Part shown: positions 53,259-61,712 of the stretch, one piece after another
Numbering within the stretch: position 1 is the first letter of the stretch
Layout of the letters: the number at the start of each line of letters is the position of its first letter
NCBI RefSeq assembly: GCF_019061125.1
Contig: NZ_JAHQYI010000002.1
Coordinates: 401,369 to 465,368 of the forward strand
Reading direction: 5' to 3'
Source: Microbacterium sp. NC79
Lineage (GTDB): Bacteria > Actinomycetota > Actinomycetes > Actinomycetales > Microbacteriaceae
DNA: 64,000 bases
Notes under the pieces: generated by a model
What the model was told of the DNA's origin: nothing
The model's input: only the letters and a program-made list of their open reading frames with translations
Database searches by the model: none
Position numbers and translations under genes: made by a program

Positions 53259-55149
53259 GCGCACCCACCGGTTCCGCCTCACCGCGCGTCACCGCTTCCC
53301 GCGCATCCGCACCGCCGTGTGCTTGCGCATCGCGCGCATCGGCATCGTCCCGCGCATCCGCACCACCGCGCGCTCCCGCACCGCGCGCATCCGCGCCCCG
53401 CGCCTCGGCACCGTCGCGCGCCACCGTATTCCGCGTATCGCGCGTCACCGCATCCCATGCCACAGCACCACCCCGCGCCTCAGCCCCAACACGCTCCGCC
53501 TCGGCACGGACAGCGTCGGCATCGGCGCTCCTGCCCGAAGCCCCATCGCGCACGCTGATCACCGGCCCGAGCCCGACCGGTTGTGCGTTGCGCGCGGTCG
53601 CGGTCGAAATGCGCTGGCGCGACAGCGGCGCCCACGCCTGCACCGCGCAGAACGGCGCACACTGGTGCGCTGCGGTGTCGTCGTTGACCGTCGCCACGTG
53701 CACGCAGCACTGAGTGAGGCGTTCTTCGATCATGGTGTTGATGTCCATAAACGGCTTCACCGTGATGCGCAGCACGCGCTCGCCGAGCATCTTGCGCAGC
53801 CGCTTGTGTTGACCAGGCAGCACGGTCGTTGCCAACGCCGTCAAGGTTCCGATACCGATGTCGCAGTTGACGCAAATGTCTCGCCAAATCGATGACATCG
53901 AGGGGTGCGACAGGCTGGACTGCTCGCTGAACAGGTCAAGCAGCGAGTTCTTCACCGCCTCCTTCATCGACGCGTTAATCGAGCTGTCTGCGATGCGGTT
54001 CGCGATCATGTCGGGCTCAAGATCAAGAAACTGCTTGAGCTTTTCATGCCCGATAAGCGAGGTGAGCGAGCGCCACTGTGCCGAATCATCCTTCAAGAAG
54101 TAGCCGACCGAGCAGCAGTGCGGGTGCGAACACGGCAGCGCCGTGAGGTCGCGCCACGTGATTGCACCGTCGGTCTGCGGCCCGAGACGCGTGAGTACTC
54201 CGGTATGGGTGAGGCGATCGTTGGGGTCGATGCCAGAGTTGCGACCGGAACCAAAAACCGGCTGAATCGTGACGCCGCCCACGTAGGGGGTCGCCTGCGC
54301 GACACGGATGACATCGCCAATCTCACCGTCGTTGACGCCCTGAGCTGCGGTCATGGTGAGGGTCATGAAAACCCCGGCAGCACTCAACCGCTCGATCGCC
54401 CGCTCTTTGAACCGGCGAATGTCGGCACCGCGGTGAAACTTCGAAGCCTCGGCCGAGGTTCCGTCGTACTGCAGATAGATCTCAACCCGCTCGCGGTGCT
54501 TCTTCAAGAACGCGACAAACTCGTCGTCATTCGCGATGCGCAAGCCGTTGGAGTTAAGCAAAATACGCACAACGGGGCGGGCCACCAGTTGCTCAATGAG
54601 TTGCTCAAGCCACGGGTACAGCGTCGGCTCGCCACCGGAGAGCATGAGCACGTCGATGCGGTTGTTCTCCCGCGACAGACGCGCATCGACGGAGGCCAGC
54701 ACTTCGGCGAGCGGCGCGACCGCTGAAGCCGCGGGGCCCGACTCGGCGAAGCACGTCGGGCAGCGCAAGTTGCAATGGTCGGTGAGGTCTTCGAGCAGGA
54801 TGCAGGTGTGCTGGGTCTGCATTTCGGGGAGGCCATCGAGATACGCGCTCGGCACCGGCTTAAAGTTGCCGCGCATATCGGGCACGTGCACCTTGGTGGG
54901 GGCTGTCCACTCCTCCAGATAGCTCAGAATCTCGGCCGATTCGTCGTACATCGTCCGGATCAATCCGTGCGTCTGGCAGCCACGCTCAAGATAGACCGTG
55001 TCGCCTTCGACAGCTAACCAGCCGGAGAGCCGCGCCACGTCGCTGAGCGGCCGATCCGGCTCCTCTTCATGGCAGAGCGGACAAAACGCATTCACATAAC
55101 GGTGGATGCGATAGTCACGAAGCGGCTGCCCCGGCGAAGAATTGGTCAT
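53251..55149 (-). CDS. Multi-cysteine radical SAM protein, tetraether-synthase-like (MJ0619/Tes type)
   Basis: A 632-residue protein. An N-terminal zinc- or rubredoxin-like part has AFCPLCHEE (Cys23, Cys26) and RGCQTHG (Cys58). The radical SAM core has CNLRCPTC (Cys126, Cys130, Cys133) and the LSGGEPTLYP motif. More cysteines follow (LPCSHPHCCSVGYFL near 340, CVNC at 426-429, QCCVHVATV at 481 and CAPFCAVQAW at 497-501), as expected for auxiliary Fe-S clusters. This pattern is that of archaeal tetraether synthase and its bacterial relatives, which join lipid tails. The last ~95 residues are an odd Ala/Asp/Arg/Gly repeat tail. It has a leaderless-type promoter. Confidence 0.8.
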   Translation of the reverse strand: MTNSSPGQPLRDYRIHRYVNAFCPLCHEEEPDRPLSDVARLSGWLAVEGDTVYLERGCQTHGLIRTMYDESAEILSYLEEWTAPTKVHVPDMRGNFKPVPSAYLDGLPEMQTQHTCILLEDLTDHCNLRCPTCFAESGPAASAVAPLAEVLASVDARLSRENNRIDVLMLSGGEPTLYPWLEQLIEQLVARPVVRILLNSNGLRIANDDEFVAFLKKHRERVEIYLQYDGTSAEASKFHRGADIRRFKERAIERLSAAGVFMTLTMTAAQGVNDGEIGDVIRVAQATPYVGGVTIQPVFGSGRNSGIDPNDRLTHTGVLTRLGPQTDGAITWRDLTALPCSHPHCCSVGYFLKDDSAQWRSLTSLIGHEKLKQFLDLEPDMIANRIADSSINASMKEAVKNSLLDLFSEQSSLSHPSMSSIWRDICVNCDIGIGTLTALATTVLPGQHKRLRKMLGERVLRITVKPFMDINTMIEERLTQCCVHVATVNDDTAAHQCAPFCAVQAWAPLSRQRISTATARNAQPVGLGPVISVRDGASGRSADADAVRAEAERVGAEARGGAVAWDAVTRDTRNTVARDGAEARGADARGAGARGGADARDDADARDAQAHGGADAREAVTRGEAEPVGAHE

Positions 55150-55155
55150 ACGCGC

Positions 55156-55161
55156 ACGGTA
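55156..55161 (-). promoter_or_regulatory. -10 box TACCGT, leaderless-type, radical SAM gene
   Basis: On the minus strand TACCGT is followed by six bases and then the ATG, which suggests that the radical SAM gene starts its own transcript 113 bases after the CcdA-like gene. Confidence 0.5.
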
Positions 55162-55262
55162 CCAGCGCGAGCCACGCCACGGGTGTCACACCGACCGGTG
55201 TGTGGATAGCTGCTGCGCAGCATCCGGGGTGTGGATACCTGTCAGCCGAACAGCGACCGGCG

Positions 55263-56084
55263 TCAGCGCTTCTGCTTCGCGAGGCGACGCGTGCGCCACG
55301 TCAGCAGTGCGGCGACTCCGCCGAGAATGACGACGGCCACGACAATGGCGACAATGTCGGAAACACCCGCCGTCGCATTCATCGCGCTTTGCTCGATCGC
55401 GGCCTGGTCATCCGCGCCGAGAATGCTCGGTATTCCCGCCGTGCCCTGCGTGAGAATCAACAGCACGCCCATGCCGATCATGAGCAGTCCGCCGATGATG
55501 TTGGTCCAGGCGTTACGCCACTTTCCGATCACGAGTTCGCGCGGCTTCACCAGGTTGCGAATCGCCGGAACGCTGGTCCAGATGAGCGCGATCACGAGCA
55601 GAGGCAGCGTCATTCCGGCTGCAAAAGTCGCCATGATGAGTCCGCCGTGCAGCGTGCTCGAACTGAGCGCGGCAACCGTCAGCGTCGCACCGAGCAACGG
55701 CCCGGCGCACACGCCCGCGATGCCGTACACGGTGCCGAGCAGGTAGACCGACAGGGTCGTGGTTCCCTCCCCCGCCGCCGACCGGCTCAAAAAAGGCAGC
55801 GGGATGCCGAGCAGCTGAATCAGTCCGAAGATGATCACCAGAATCGACGCCCAGAACACAAAGGCGTTGCGGTGCGTGGTGATGAAGACGCCCAGGGTTC
55901 CTGCGAGCACGCCGAGCGGAACCAGGGTGGTGATGAGTCCGAGATAGAAGACGCCGGTGCGCCCCGCGATGCGTGTCGGTGACCCGAACGCGTACGAGAA
56001 GAACGCGGGCAGGAGCAGCACCGAGCACGGGCTCAGTAGCGTCAGCACGCCGCCGATGAACGCTCCAGCGAAACCGAGCTCCAT
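55263..56084 (-). CDS. CcdA-like membrane thiol-disulfide electron carrier
   Basis: A 273-residue protein with six or seven membrane helices and the two redox cysteines of the family: LLSPCSVLLLPAFFSY in the first helix and GIAGVCAGPLLGATL in the fourth. Such proteins carry electrons from cytoplasmic thioredoxin to partners outside. The gene follows the DsbA-like gene after two bases, so the two form one exported redox unit. The C-terminal 30 residues are basic. Confidence 0.87.
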   Translation of the reverse strand: MELGFAGAFIGGVLTLLSPCSVLLLPAFFSYAFGSPTRIAGRTGVFYLGLITTLVPLGVLAGTLGVFITTHRNAFVFWASILVIIFGLIQLLGIPLPFLSRSAAGEGTTTLSVYLLGTVYGIAGVCAGPLLGATLTVAALSSSTLHGGLIMATFAAGMTLPLLVIALIWTSVPAIRNLVKPRELVIGKWRNAWTNIIGGLLMIGMGVLLILTQGTAGIPSILGADDQAAIEQSAMNATAGVSDIVAIVVAVVILGGVAALLTWRTRRLAKQKR

Positions 56085-56086
56085 GG

Positions 56087-56947
56087 CTATTCGACCTTGG
56101 CGAGCTCGAGCTGTTCGGTAATCACCTTGTGGAACGTCTCAATGGGCTGTGCGCCAGAGAAGTACGTGCCGCCGACGACGAAGAACGGAACCGCGGTGAC
56201 GCCAAGCTGCTGCGCCTCAGTTGTGGAGGTGGCAACGGCCGCCGCGAGCGTCGGGTCGTCAAGGTCAGCGGTGAACTGCGCAATGTCGGGTACACCGACC
56301 TGCTCGGCGAAGCCGATGAGCTTCTCGCGCGGCATGTCCGGGTGCCCCGATTGGGGCGCGGCCGCATAAATGGCTTCGAAGTATTCGGCAAACTTGCCCT
56401 GGTTACCTGCCGCGCGGGCGGCAACGGCAGCTGCGGTGGAGTCGTCACCGAAGAACGACACATCGCGCACTTCGTAACGCACGAGCCCCTTATCGACGTA
56501 TTCCTCCAGCACGACAGGCATGGTGTCGTTGGTGAACTTGGCGCAGAACGGGCACCGGTAGTCGGTCCACTCGATCACGGTGAGCGGGGCGTCAATGTCG
56601 CCATACGCCATCGGGTCGTTGGGGTCAGCCTTCGCGATCTGCTCGGCGAGCACCGGGCGATTCGGGTCAACCGTTTCTTCCGGCTGCCCGTCTGCCGCGG
56701 GCGCGCCATCGGTGGGGGCCACGCTCGGAGCCTTGTCGTTGCCCAGGTTCAACGCCGGCTTCTGCTGCGACAGCGGCTGTGCGATGGCGACGACGAGAAG
56801 GAACGCGGCCGCCGCACCCAGAATGATGTTCAGCGTACGAGAGCGGCGGAGCTTGCGCGTCAACGTCTCCGTTTCGTTGAGGACATCGCCGCCAGCAAAG
56901 GTCGCGGATCCGGAGGTGTGGGCGGCGGCAGAGTTCTCATTCGTCAC
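56087..56947 (-). CDS. Membrane-anchored DsbA-like thiol-disulfide oxidoreductase
   Basis: A protein of about 286 residues with one membrane anchor (residues ~40-56), an extracytoplasmic acidic linker, and a DsbA/thioredoxin-fold domain with active site CPFC (Cys132, Cys135) in EWTDYRCPFCAKF and the cis-proline loop VTAVPFFVVGG. It oxidises or isomerises disulfides of exported proteins. I preferred the second of two adjacent GTG codons because it lies six bases after a TAGCCT box. It is cotranscribed with the CcdA-like gene. Confidence 0.9.
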   Translation of the reverse strand: MTNENSAAAHTSGSATFAGGDVLNETETLTRKLRRSRTLNIILGAAAAFLLVVAIAQPLSQQKPALNLGNDKAPSVAPTDGAPAADGQPEETVDPNRPVLAEQIAKADPNDPMAYGDIDAPLTVIEWTDYRCPFCAKFTNDTMPVVLEEYVDKGLVRYEVRDVSFFGDDSTAAAVAARAAGNQGKFAEYFEAIYAAAPQSGHPDMPREKLIGFAEQVGVPDIAQFTADLDDPTLAAAVATSTTEAQQLGVTAVPFFVVGGTYFSGAQPIETFHKVITEQLELAKVE

Positions 56948-56953
56948 CACACC

Positions 56954-56959
56954 AGGCTA
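56954..56959 (-). promoter_or_regulatory. -10 box TAGCCT, leaderless-type, DsbA-like gene
   Basis: On the minus strand TAGCCT lies six bases before the GTG at 56947. Confidence 0.5.
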
Positions 56960-57123
56960 TGGGGTTTCACCTGAGCAGTCGCTCACTACCGCAAAGCGCA
57001 CCCGCCCGTGCGCACTCGCCGCACCACAGGTTCCATGCCCGGCGACGCGGCGAGTACTGTCGAAACTGCGCGGGGCCGCGGCTCACCGCTGCTGCGCACC
57101 CACGCGGGAGAAATGAGATCGGG

Positions 57124-57222
57124 GCCCGTACGCCGCACGTTCCGGAACGCGCCGCATACATCGGTGGGCGTTTTACGATCGACGGAGACACCATCGTGGG
57201 TGAGATGGACGCCGTCTTTTGA
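57124..57222 (+). pseudogene. Possible 3' remnant of a coding sequence
   Basis: In the 289-base gap between the DsbA-like and rhodanese genes, one forward frame reads RAAYIGGRFTIDGDTIVGEM before a stop, which looks protein-like, while the sequence before it does not. It has no start or ribosome site of its own. The family is not recognised. Confidence 0.25.
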
Positions 57223-57239
57223 ACAGTGATGGAGGAATG

Positions 57240-57656
57240 ATGGACCGCGCAGCCTACTTCGCCGCCAAGCTCGAGTGTGAGACCGACGCCAGTGACGTGC
57301 ATACCGCTCGGCGAGCCGGCAAGAACATCGTCGTCATCGACGTGCGATCGGCCGAGGCCTTCGCACAGGGCCGGGTCGTCGGCGCCGTGCACATGCACTA
57401 CTCCGAGATCGCCGAGCGCGCGCCGCGAGAGATTCCCACCGACGCCGAGGTCGTCGTGTACTGCTGGAGCCCTGGCTGCAATGCCGGCGCGAAGGGAGCC
57501 CTCGAGTTCGCGCGACTCAGCTACCGAGTACGCGAAATGATCGGCGGGTTCGAATACTGGGTGCGCGAAGGCTACCCGGTCGAAAATGCCGACGGCGTGC
57601 ACCGCCGCCCGATCGATCCCCTCACCGGAATTCCGAGGATCCGCACCCGCACGTAA
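57240..57656 (+). CDS. Rhodanese-like domain protein
   Basis: A 138-residue single rhodanese domain with VVIDVRSAEAFAQGRVVGAVHMHYSEI, the active-site loop VVYCWSPGCNAGAKGA containing the nucleophilic cysteine, and a C-terminal GGFEYWVREGYPVE. It may transfer sulfur or act in redox or cyanide metabolism. The GGAGG site four bases upstream selects ATG 57240 rather than the ATG at 57237. A terminator follows. Confidence 0.88.
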   Translation: MDRAAYFAAKLECETDASDVHTARRAGKNIVVIDVRSAEAFAQGRVVGAVHMHYSEIAERAPREIPTDAEVVVYCWSPGCNAGAKGALEFARLSYRVREMIGGFEYWVREGYPVENADGVHRRPIDPLTGIPRIRTRT

Positions 57657-57687
57657 CCGGCCCCTCCGGTTCCGGCTCGACGAAGCC

Positions 57688-57720
57688 GCGCGCCCCGAGG
57701 ATGACCGGGGCGCGCATTTT
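57688..57720 (+). terminator. Rho-independent terminator after the rhodanese gene
   Basis: Perfect ten-base GC arms (GCGCGCCCCG) with an eight-base loop are followed by ATTTT. Confidence 0.85.
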
Positions 57721-57726
57721 CTTAGA

Positions 57727-58668
57727 TTATGCCGAGACGTCGGCGGGCTCAGCGGTTGCCGCCGAGAGCGTCTGGACTTCGTCGTCGGTGAGGTCGAGGC
57801 CGAATGACGCGACCAACGCATCGAGCTGCGCGACCGTGCGCGCCGACGCGAGCGGCGCGGCAACAGTCGGCTGCGCCCGCAACCAGGCCAGGCTCACCGC
57901 CGCGACCGGAACCGCGCGCGCTGCGGCAATCTCATCGAGCAGGTCAAGCACGGCAACAGAACGCGGGTTCTCCAGGTGCGGGGTGACGCGGTTGAGGCGC
58001 TCCGACTGCACCGTGTGACCCGGACGGTACTTGCCAGTCAAGAATCCGGCGGCGAGCGAGAAGAACGGAACCTCGGTGATGCCAGCGTCGGCGATCACGG
58101 GGAGCGATCCGTGCTCAATCGCACGTGATACCAGGTTGTATTCGTCCTGTGAGAACGTGATCGGGGTGAGGTTCTCCGCCTCGGTAATGTTCACCGCCGA
58201 GGAAATGCGGTCTGCCGTGAACTGCGAAATACCAATCGCGCGCACCTTGCCTTCGCGCACGAGGGCGTCGAATGCGGCGAGATAGTCAGCTTGCTCGACC
58301 GCGGGGTCATCACGGTGCGCGTAGTAGATGTCGACGTAGTCGGTCTGGAGCCGGCGCAAGGAGTCATCGATCGCTGCGCGAATGTTCGCGGGGGCAAGAC
58401 CCGGACGCGCCGAGTGCATGAACACCTTGGTGCCGATGTTGAGCTTGTCGCGCAGGCCAGGCCGAGAGGCAAGCCACTCTCCAATGATCGTTTCGCTCTC
58501 GCCACCGGTGTGCCCCGGCACCCAGTCGCTGTACACGTCTGCGGTGTCGATCGCGCGGCCGCCAGCGGCGACGAAGGCGTCGAGTACGGCAAAGCTGTCG
58601 TCGCGATCGGCAGTCCAGCCGAAGACGTTTCCGCCAAGAATCAGGGGGCCAACATCGGGAGTAGTCAT
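57727..58668 (-). CDS. Aldo/keto reductase
   Basis: A 313-residue TIM-barrel oxidoreductase with the catalytic tyrosine region RAIDTADVYSDWVPGHTGGESE, LQTDYVDIYYAHRDDP with the catalytic histidine, and the NADPH-binding C-terminus. It reduces aldehydes or ketones with NADPH. The AAAGGA site six bases upstream selects ATG 58668; the frame stays open much further but lies antisense to the next gene. The physiological substrate is unknown. Confidence 0.9.
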   Translation of the reverse strand: MTTPDVGPLILGGNVFGWTADRDDSFAVLDAFVAAGGRAIDTADVYSDWVPGHTGGESETIIGEWLASRPGLRDKLNIGTKVFMHSARPGLAPANIRAAIDDSLRRLQTDYVDIYYAHRDDPAVEQADYLAAFDALVREGKVRAIGISQFTADRISSAVNITEAENLTPITFSQDEYNLVSRAIEHGSLPVIADAGITEVPFFSLAAGFLTGKYRPGHTVQSERLNRVTPHLENPRSVAVLDLLDEIAAARAVPVAAVSLAWLRAQPTVAAPLASARTVAQLDALVASFGLDLTDDEVQTLSAATAEPADVSA

Positions 58669-58728
58669 GCAGCGTCCTTTCCGTTTCTTCGAGCATAGGG
58701 GCGGAACCACGAGGCGAGGGCGGCCACG

Positions 58729-58734
58729 TAGGCT
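58729..58734 (+). promoter_or_regulatory. -10 box TAGGCT, leaderless-type
   Basis: TAGGCT ends six bases before the ATG of the HAD-like phosphatase gene. Confidence 0.5.
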
Positions 58735-58740
58735 GGCGTC

Positions 58741-59655
58741 ATGGAACGAAACGCTGAGGCGCACACGCCGACCTCCTCCCCCATCGAGATCGGGTTTTTG
58801 CTTGACGTCGACGGGCCCATCGCGAGCCCGGTTACCCGTTCCATCGCCATTCCCAGCATTGTCGACGACCTGGTCGCACTCACCGCAGCCGGGGTTCCGA
58901 TCGCTTTCATCACGGGTCGCTCTGACGCCTTTATTGCCGAACAGGTCATCGCGCCGCTGTGGGATGCCGGACTCGGCGACGCCCTCGGTCAGCCAGGTGC
59001 GCGCATGTTTGGCGTGTTTGAAAAGGGCGGCGCGTGGGCACGCGTTGACTCCGACGGCATGAGCGACACCGTGATCGACGAGTCTGTCGCATTCTCTGCC
59101 GAGGCCATCGCCGGAATCCGCGAACTCGTCGCTGCACGATTCAGCGACACCATGTTCTTTGACGAGACCAAGCGCGCGATGATTTCCGTCGAGCAGCGCA
59201 CGGATGTGTCGAGTGACGCGTACCGCGCCCGCCAAGACGACTTTCAGGCGGCAGCTTTTGATCTGCTCGCTGGCCTCGGTGTCGGTCTCTCTTACGGCGA
59301 GCAGTCGCATGTTGATGCGAAGGGTGCAACGCCGTTTCGTATTGACCCGACGATTATTTCCACCGACATCGAGTCGGTGCTGCTCGATAAAGACCGGGGT
59401 GCCGAACGCGCCATCGAGTACTTCGCACGGCTCGGTCACCTGCCCCGCGAATGGCGTAGCGTCGGCGATTCCCGCAGCGACTACAAGATGGCCGACTACG
59501 TGCACGCGGCAGGCATGAACGTCGCGCACGTCGACGTTCGTCCTGCCGACGGCGTTCTCGAGCGCGAATATCAGGTGCTCACGTTTGACGACTACATTCA
59601 CGACGAGGCGGGCGCCCTGCTGCTGAGCTACTGGCGGCGCGCCATCGGTGCATAG
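58741..59655 (+). CDS. HAD-superfamily phosphatase (trehalose-phosphatase-like)
   Basis: A 304-residue protein with HAD motif I GFLLDVDGPIASPVTRS, motif II AFITGRSDAFIAEQV, and a C-terminal RSVGDSRSDYKMADYV with motifs III/IV. The cap lies between motifs II and III, as in class IIB (trehalose/sucrose-phosphate phosphatase-like) members. The substrate is unknown. It has a leaderless-type promoter and no cotranscribed neighbour. Confidence 0.8.
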   Translation: MERNAEAHTPTSSPIEIGFLLDVDGPIASPVTRSIAIPSIVDDLVALTAAGVPIAFITGRSDAFIAEQVIAPLWDAGLGDALGQPGARMFGVFEKGGAWARVDSDGMSDTVIDESVAFSAEAIAGIRELVAARFSDTMFFDETKRAMISVEQRTDVSSDAYRARQDDFQAAAFDLLAGLGVGLSYGEQSHVDAKGATPFRIDPTIISTDIESVLLDKDRGAERAIEYFARLGHLPREWRSVGDSRSDYKMADYVHAAGMNVAHVDVRPADGVLEREYQVLTFDDYIHDEAGALLLSYWRRAIGA

Positions 59656-59713
59656 CGCCCCGTGGTTCCGCCCCGCCTCCAGCCGCCTCCGCGACAGTCG
59701 GCCGTGTGCGCGA

Positions 59714-60145
59714 CTACAGCGAGTCGAGTTCGTAAGGCCAGCGTTCGGCGAGGTCGGGTGAGATGGCGGCGATCGCGGCAGTCAACCGGTCGGGATCGAT
59801 CGGTGCGGTCGCACGTTCTGCACGGCCGAGCAGGTGCGCCATCATGAGCCACTCCGCCACCGAGATCTGCAACGGTTCAAACAGGTGCACCGCCCGCTCG
59901 CCGAAGTTGTGATCGAAGAACCACACCTCACCGTCCGGCCCCAGGAGCCAGTGATCGCCGATGGGGTTATCGCCGATGACAAGCCACCGCCGATCGACCT
60001 CAAGGCCCTCCCAGTAGCCATGGTCGAGATACTCCGTCGAGACGCGCGCCGCCGTCGCAGCATCAAACGCGCGCACGTCGGCTGACACCTCCCGCGTGGC
60101 ATCGGGTAGCGCCCGGAACCGGGGGTCGGTTGGCGAAATAGGCAC
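59714..60145 (-). CDS. SMI1/KNR4 (SUKH)-like protein
   Basis: A 143-residue protein with the central SUKH-like pattern RRWLVIGDNPIGDHWLLGP followed by DGEVWFFDHNFGERA. These domains occur as immunity proteins against contact-dependent toxins and also in housekeeping roles. No toxin gene is next to it. The start is GTG 60145, five bases after a TACGGT box. Confidence 0.65.
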   Translation of the reverse strand: MPISPTDPRFRALPDATREVSADVRAFDAATAARVSTEYLDHGYWEGLEVDRRWLVIGDNPIGDHWLLGPDGEVWFFDHNFGERAVHLFEPLQISVAEWLMMAHLLGRAERATAPIDPDRLTAAIAAISPDLAERWPYELDSL

Positions 60146-60328
60146 ACCTCACCGTAGAACGGAACCGGAGTATTCGCCGAGAGGGCACGGGGCGAATATT
60201 GCGATGGCGGGTGCGCGCCATAGAATGAGGGCATGTCGTGAGGCGGGACGATCGCGGCATGAGGGGGACAGACTTGTGCGCGTGCGCACACCCCTGGAAA
60301 AAGGTTCCACCTACACCAGGAGAAGATT

Positions 60329-60763
60329 ATGAAGCGCAAACTGATGGCACTCGGTGCGGTCGCAGCTCTCTCGCTCAGCCTCGCAGCATGCTCGGGCGGC
60401 GGAGTTGGCGGCGGCGAAGAAGGCAAGGTCGCCGACCGCTTTGAACAGTTCTTTGACGGCCTGATTGCGGGCGACGGTACGGCTGCCTGCGACGTCATGC
60501 TCGTTGACGCCGAGACCCCGATGAAGGACGACTCGGCAACGTACGAGCTGTGCACCACCACGTACGACGGCATGGGCGACCTGTTCAAGGACGCGATGGA
60601 AGAGGCTGGCGTCGAGAAGATCGAAGTCACCAAGGTTGAGATCAAGGGCGACAGCGCCAAGGTCACCGCAAAGGGCGCTGGCGCTCTGGGCGGCGAAGAG
60701 TCGCTGACGATGACGAAGGTTGACGGCGAGTGGTACCTCGGTCAGGACTCGTTCGAGGGCTAA
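60329..60763 (+). CDS. Small lipoprotein of unknown function, first of a pair
   Basis: A 144-residue protein with lipobox LAAC (Cys21), a Gly-rich linker, and a domain beginning VADRFEQFFDGLIAGDGTAACDVML and ending MTKVDGEWYLGQDSFEG. The arrangement of a helix, a cysteine and a terminal beta-strand with conserved tryptophan resembles SnoaL/DUF4878-like stress lipoproteins. The lipoprotein encoded next has the same plan (AGDGETVCGL ... KIDGKWYMDSPS), so the two are distant tandem paralogues. A GGAG site precedes the ATG. Confidence 0.8.
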   Translation: MKRKLMALGAVAALSLSLAACSGGGVGGGEEGKVADRFEQFFDGLIAGDGTAACDVMLVDAETPMKDDSATYELCTTTYDGMGDLFKDAMEEAGVEKIEVTKVEIKGDSAKVTAKGAGALGGEESLTMTKVDGEWYLGQDSFEG

Positions 60764-60776
60764 TCTGACGTTTTCA

Positions 60777-60808
60777 TGGGGCGGTTTTCCGAACGGAAAG
60801 CCGCCCCA
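60777..60808 (+). terminator. Hairpin terminator between the two lipoprotein genes
   Basis: Fourteen-base arms GGGGCGGTTTTCCG and CGGAAAGCCGCCCC with one wobble and a two-base loop lie 14 bases after the stop codon. Confidence 0.7.
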
Positions 60809-60931
60809 TCGTCGTCTCTTGCCTGTCTTTGTATGACTGCTTTCGCCGCGAGCCTTGCGGCGAAAGAATGCCGGGGTGCCACAGCATGCGCAATGCGCAC
60901 ACCCAGCACCGCGTGTTATCAAGGAACCATG

Positions 60932-61348
60932 ATGAAGAAGCTGCTCACTGCGTCCACGATTGCCGCGCTGGCGCTGAGCCTTGCCGGCTGCAGCGGAACC
61001 AGCGAAGAGGATGCCGTCATTGCGACGGCAGAGACATTTATGAACGCGATGATCGCTGGCGACGGCGAGACCGTGTGCGGCCTCAGCCTGCGGGAGGGCG
61101 AAGTCGTGCCCTCTGACGACCCGGACTGGGACGGTTGTGTGCAGAGCATCACGATTCTCAGCGACGCGCTTGCCCCTGAGCTCGAAGCCGAGGGCATCAC
61201 CGAGGTCACGATCGATAAGGCCACCGTGACAGGCGACACTGCCACCATCAAACTCGAAGACATCAACGGCGATATCTTCCATGGCCAAACCAGTGTCTTT
61301 GCCCTGCGTAAGATTGACGGTAAGTGGTACATGGACTCGCCCAGCTGA
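60932..61348 (+). CDS. Small lipoprotein of unknown function, second of a pair
   Basis: A 138-residue protein with lipobox LSLAGC (Cys20), then an ETFMNAMIAGDGETVCGLS stretch, a second cysteine in WDGCVQS, and a C-terminal ALRKIDGKWYMDSPS. It shares its overall plan with the lipoprotein encoded upstream. AAGGA lies six bases before the second of two adjacent ATG codons, which I took as start. Function is unknown. Confidence 0.8.
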   Translation: MKKLLTASTIAALALSLAGCSGTSEEDAVIATAETFMNAMIAGDGETVCGLSLREGEVVPSDDPDWDGCVQSITILSDALAPELEAEGITEVTIDKATVTGDTATIKLEDINGDIFHGQTSVFALRKIDGKWYMDSPS

Positions 61349-61370
61349 GTCCACGAGAAAGTGACGTGAC

Positions 61371-61712
61371 ATGCCTGCGGCATCCGACCTTCCCCCCTAT
61401 CAGCGCAATGCCCTTGCCCCGAGCCTGCTCGTTGCTGCGTACCTATTTATTTCGCCGCTGCTTGTCGCAGGTGAATGGCCCTTGGTCACGCGATTTGTCG
61501 CCGCCATCTTCGCCGTCATCGTGGGTTGGTACGCATTTCAGGGTCGCCAGTGGTGGTGGCTCCCGATCATGGCGATCATCGCCGTGCTGTGGAACCCGTT
61601 CTTCCCGCTTGAACTGGGCGCTGATTTCTTTGCGATCGCTGCCCCGGTCGCGGCCGTCACTTTTCTCGTCGCTGGCGTGCTGATCAAGACGCCGCGCGCC
61701 GTCACCAGCTGA
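61371..61712 (+). CDS. DUF6804-like small membrane protein
   Basis: A 113-residue protein with three or four membrane helices and the pattern YQRNALAPSLLVAAYLFISPL followed by FQGRQWWWLPIMAIIAVLWNPFFP, seen in a family of small bacterial membrane proteins without known function. It follows the lipoprotein gene after 22 bases and may be cotranscribed with it. Confidence 0.7.
   Translation: MPAASDLPPYQRNALAPSLLVAAYLFISPLLVAGEWPLVTRFVAAIFAVIVGWYAFQGRQWWWLPIMAIIAVLWNPFFPLELGADFFAIAAPVAAVTFLVAGVLIKTPRAVTS

Noticed and set aside
53152..53895. Long plus-strand open frames opposite the radical SAM tail
   Set aside because: They are mirror readings of the same low-complexity DNA and have no start context or family pattern.
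58669..59601. Extension of the aldo/keto reductase frame to 624 residues
   Set aside because: The extra part is antisense to the HAD-like phosphatase gene, shows no family similarity, and a proper ribosome site precedes the ATG at 58668.
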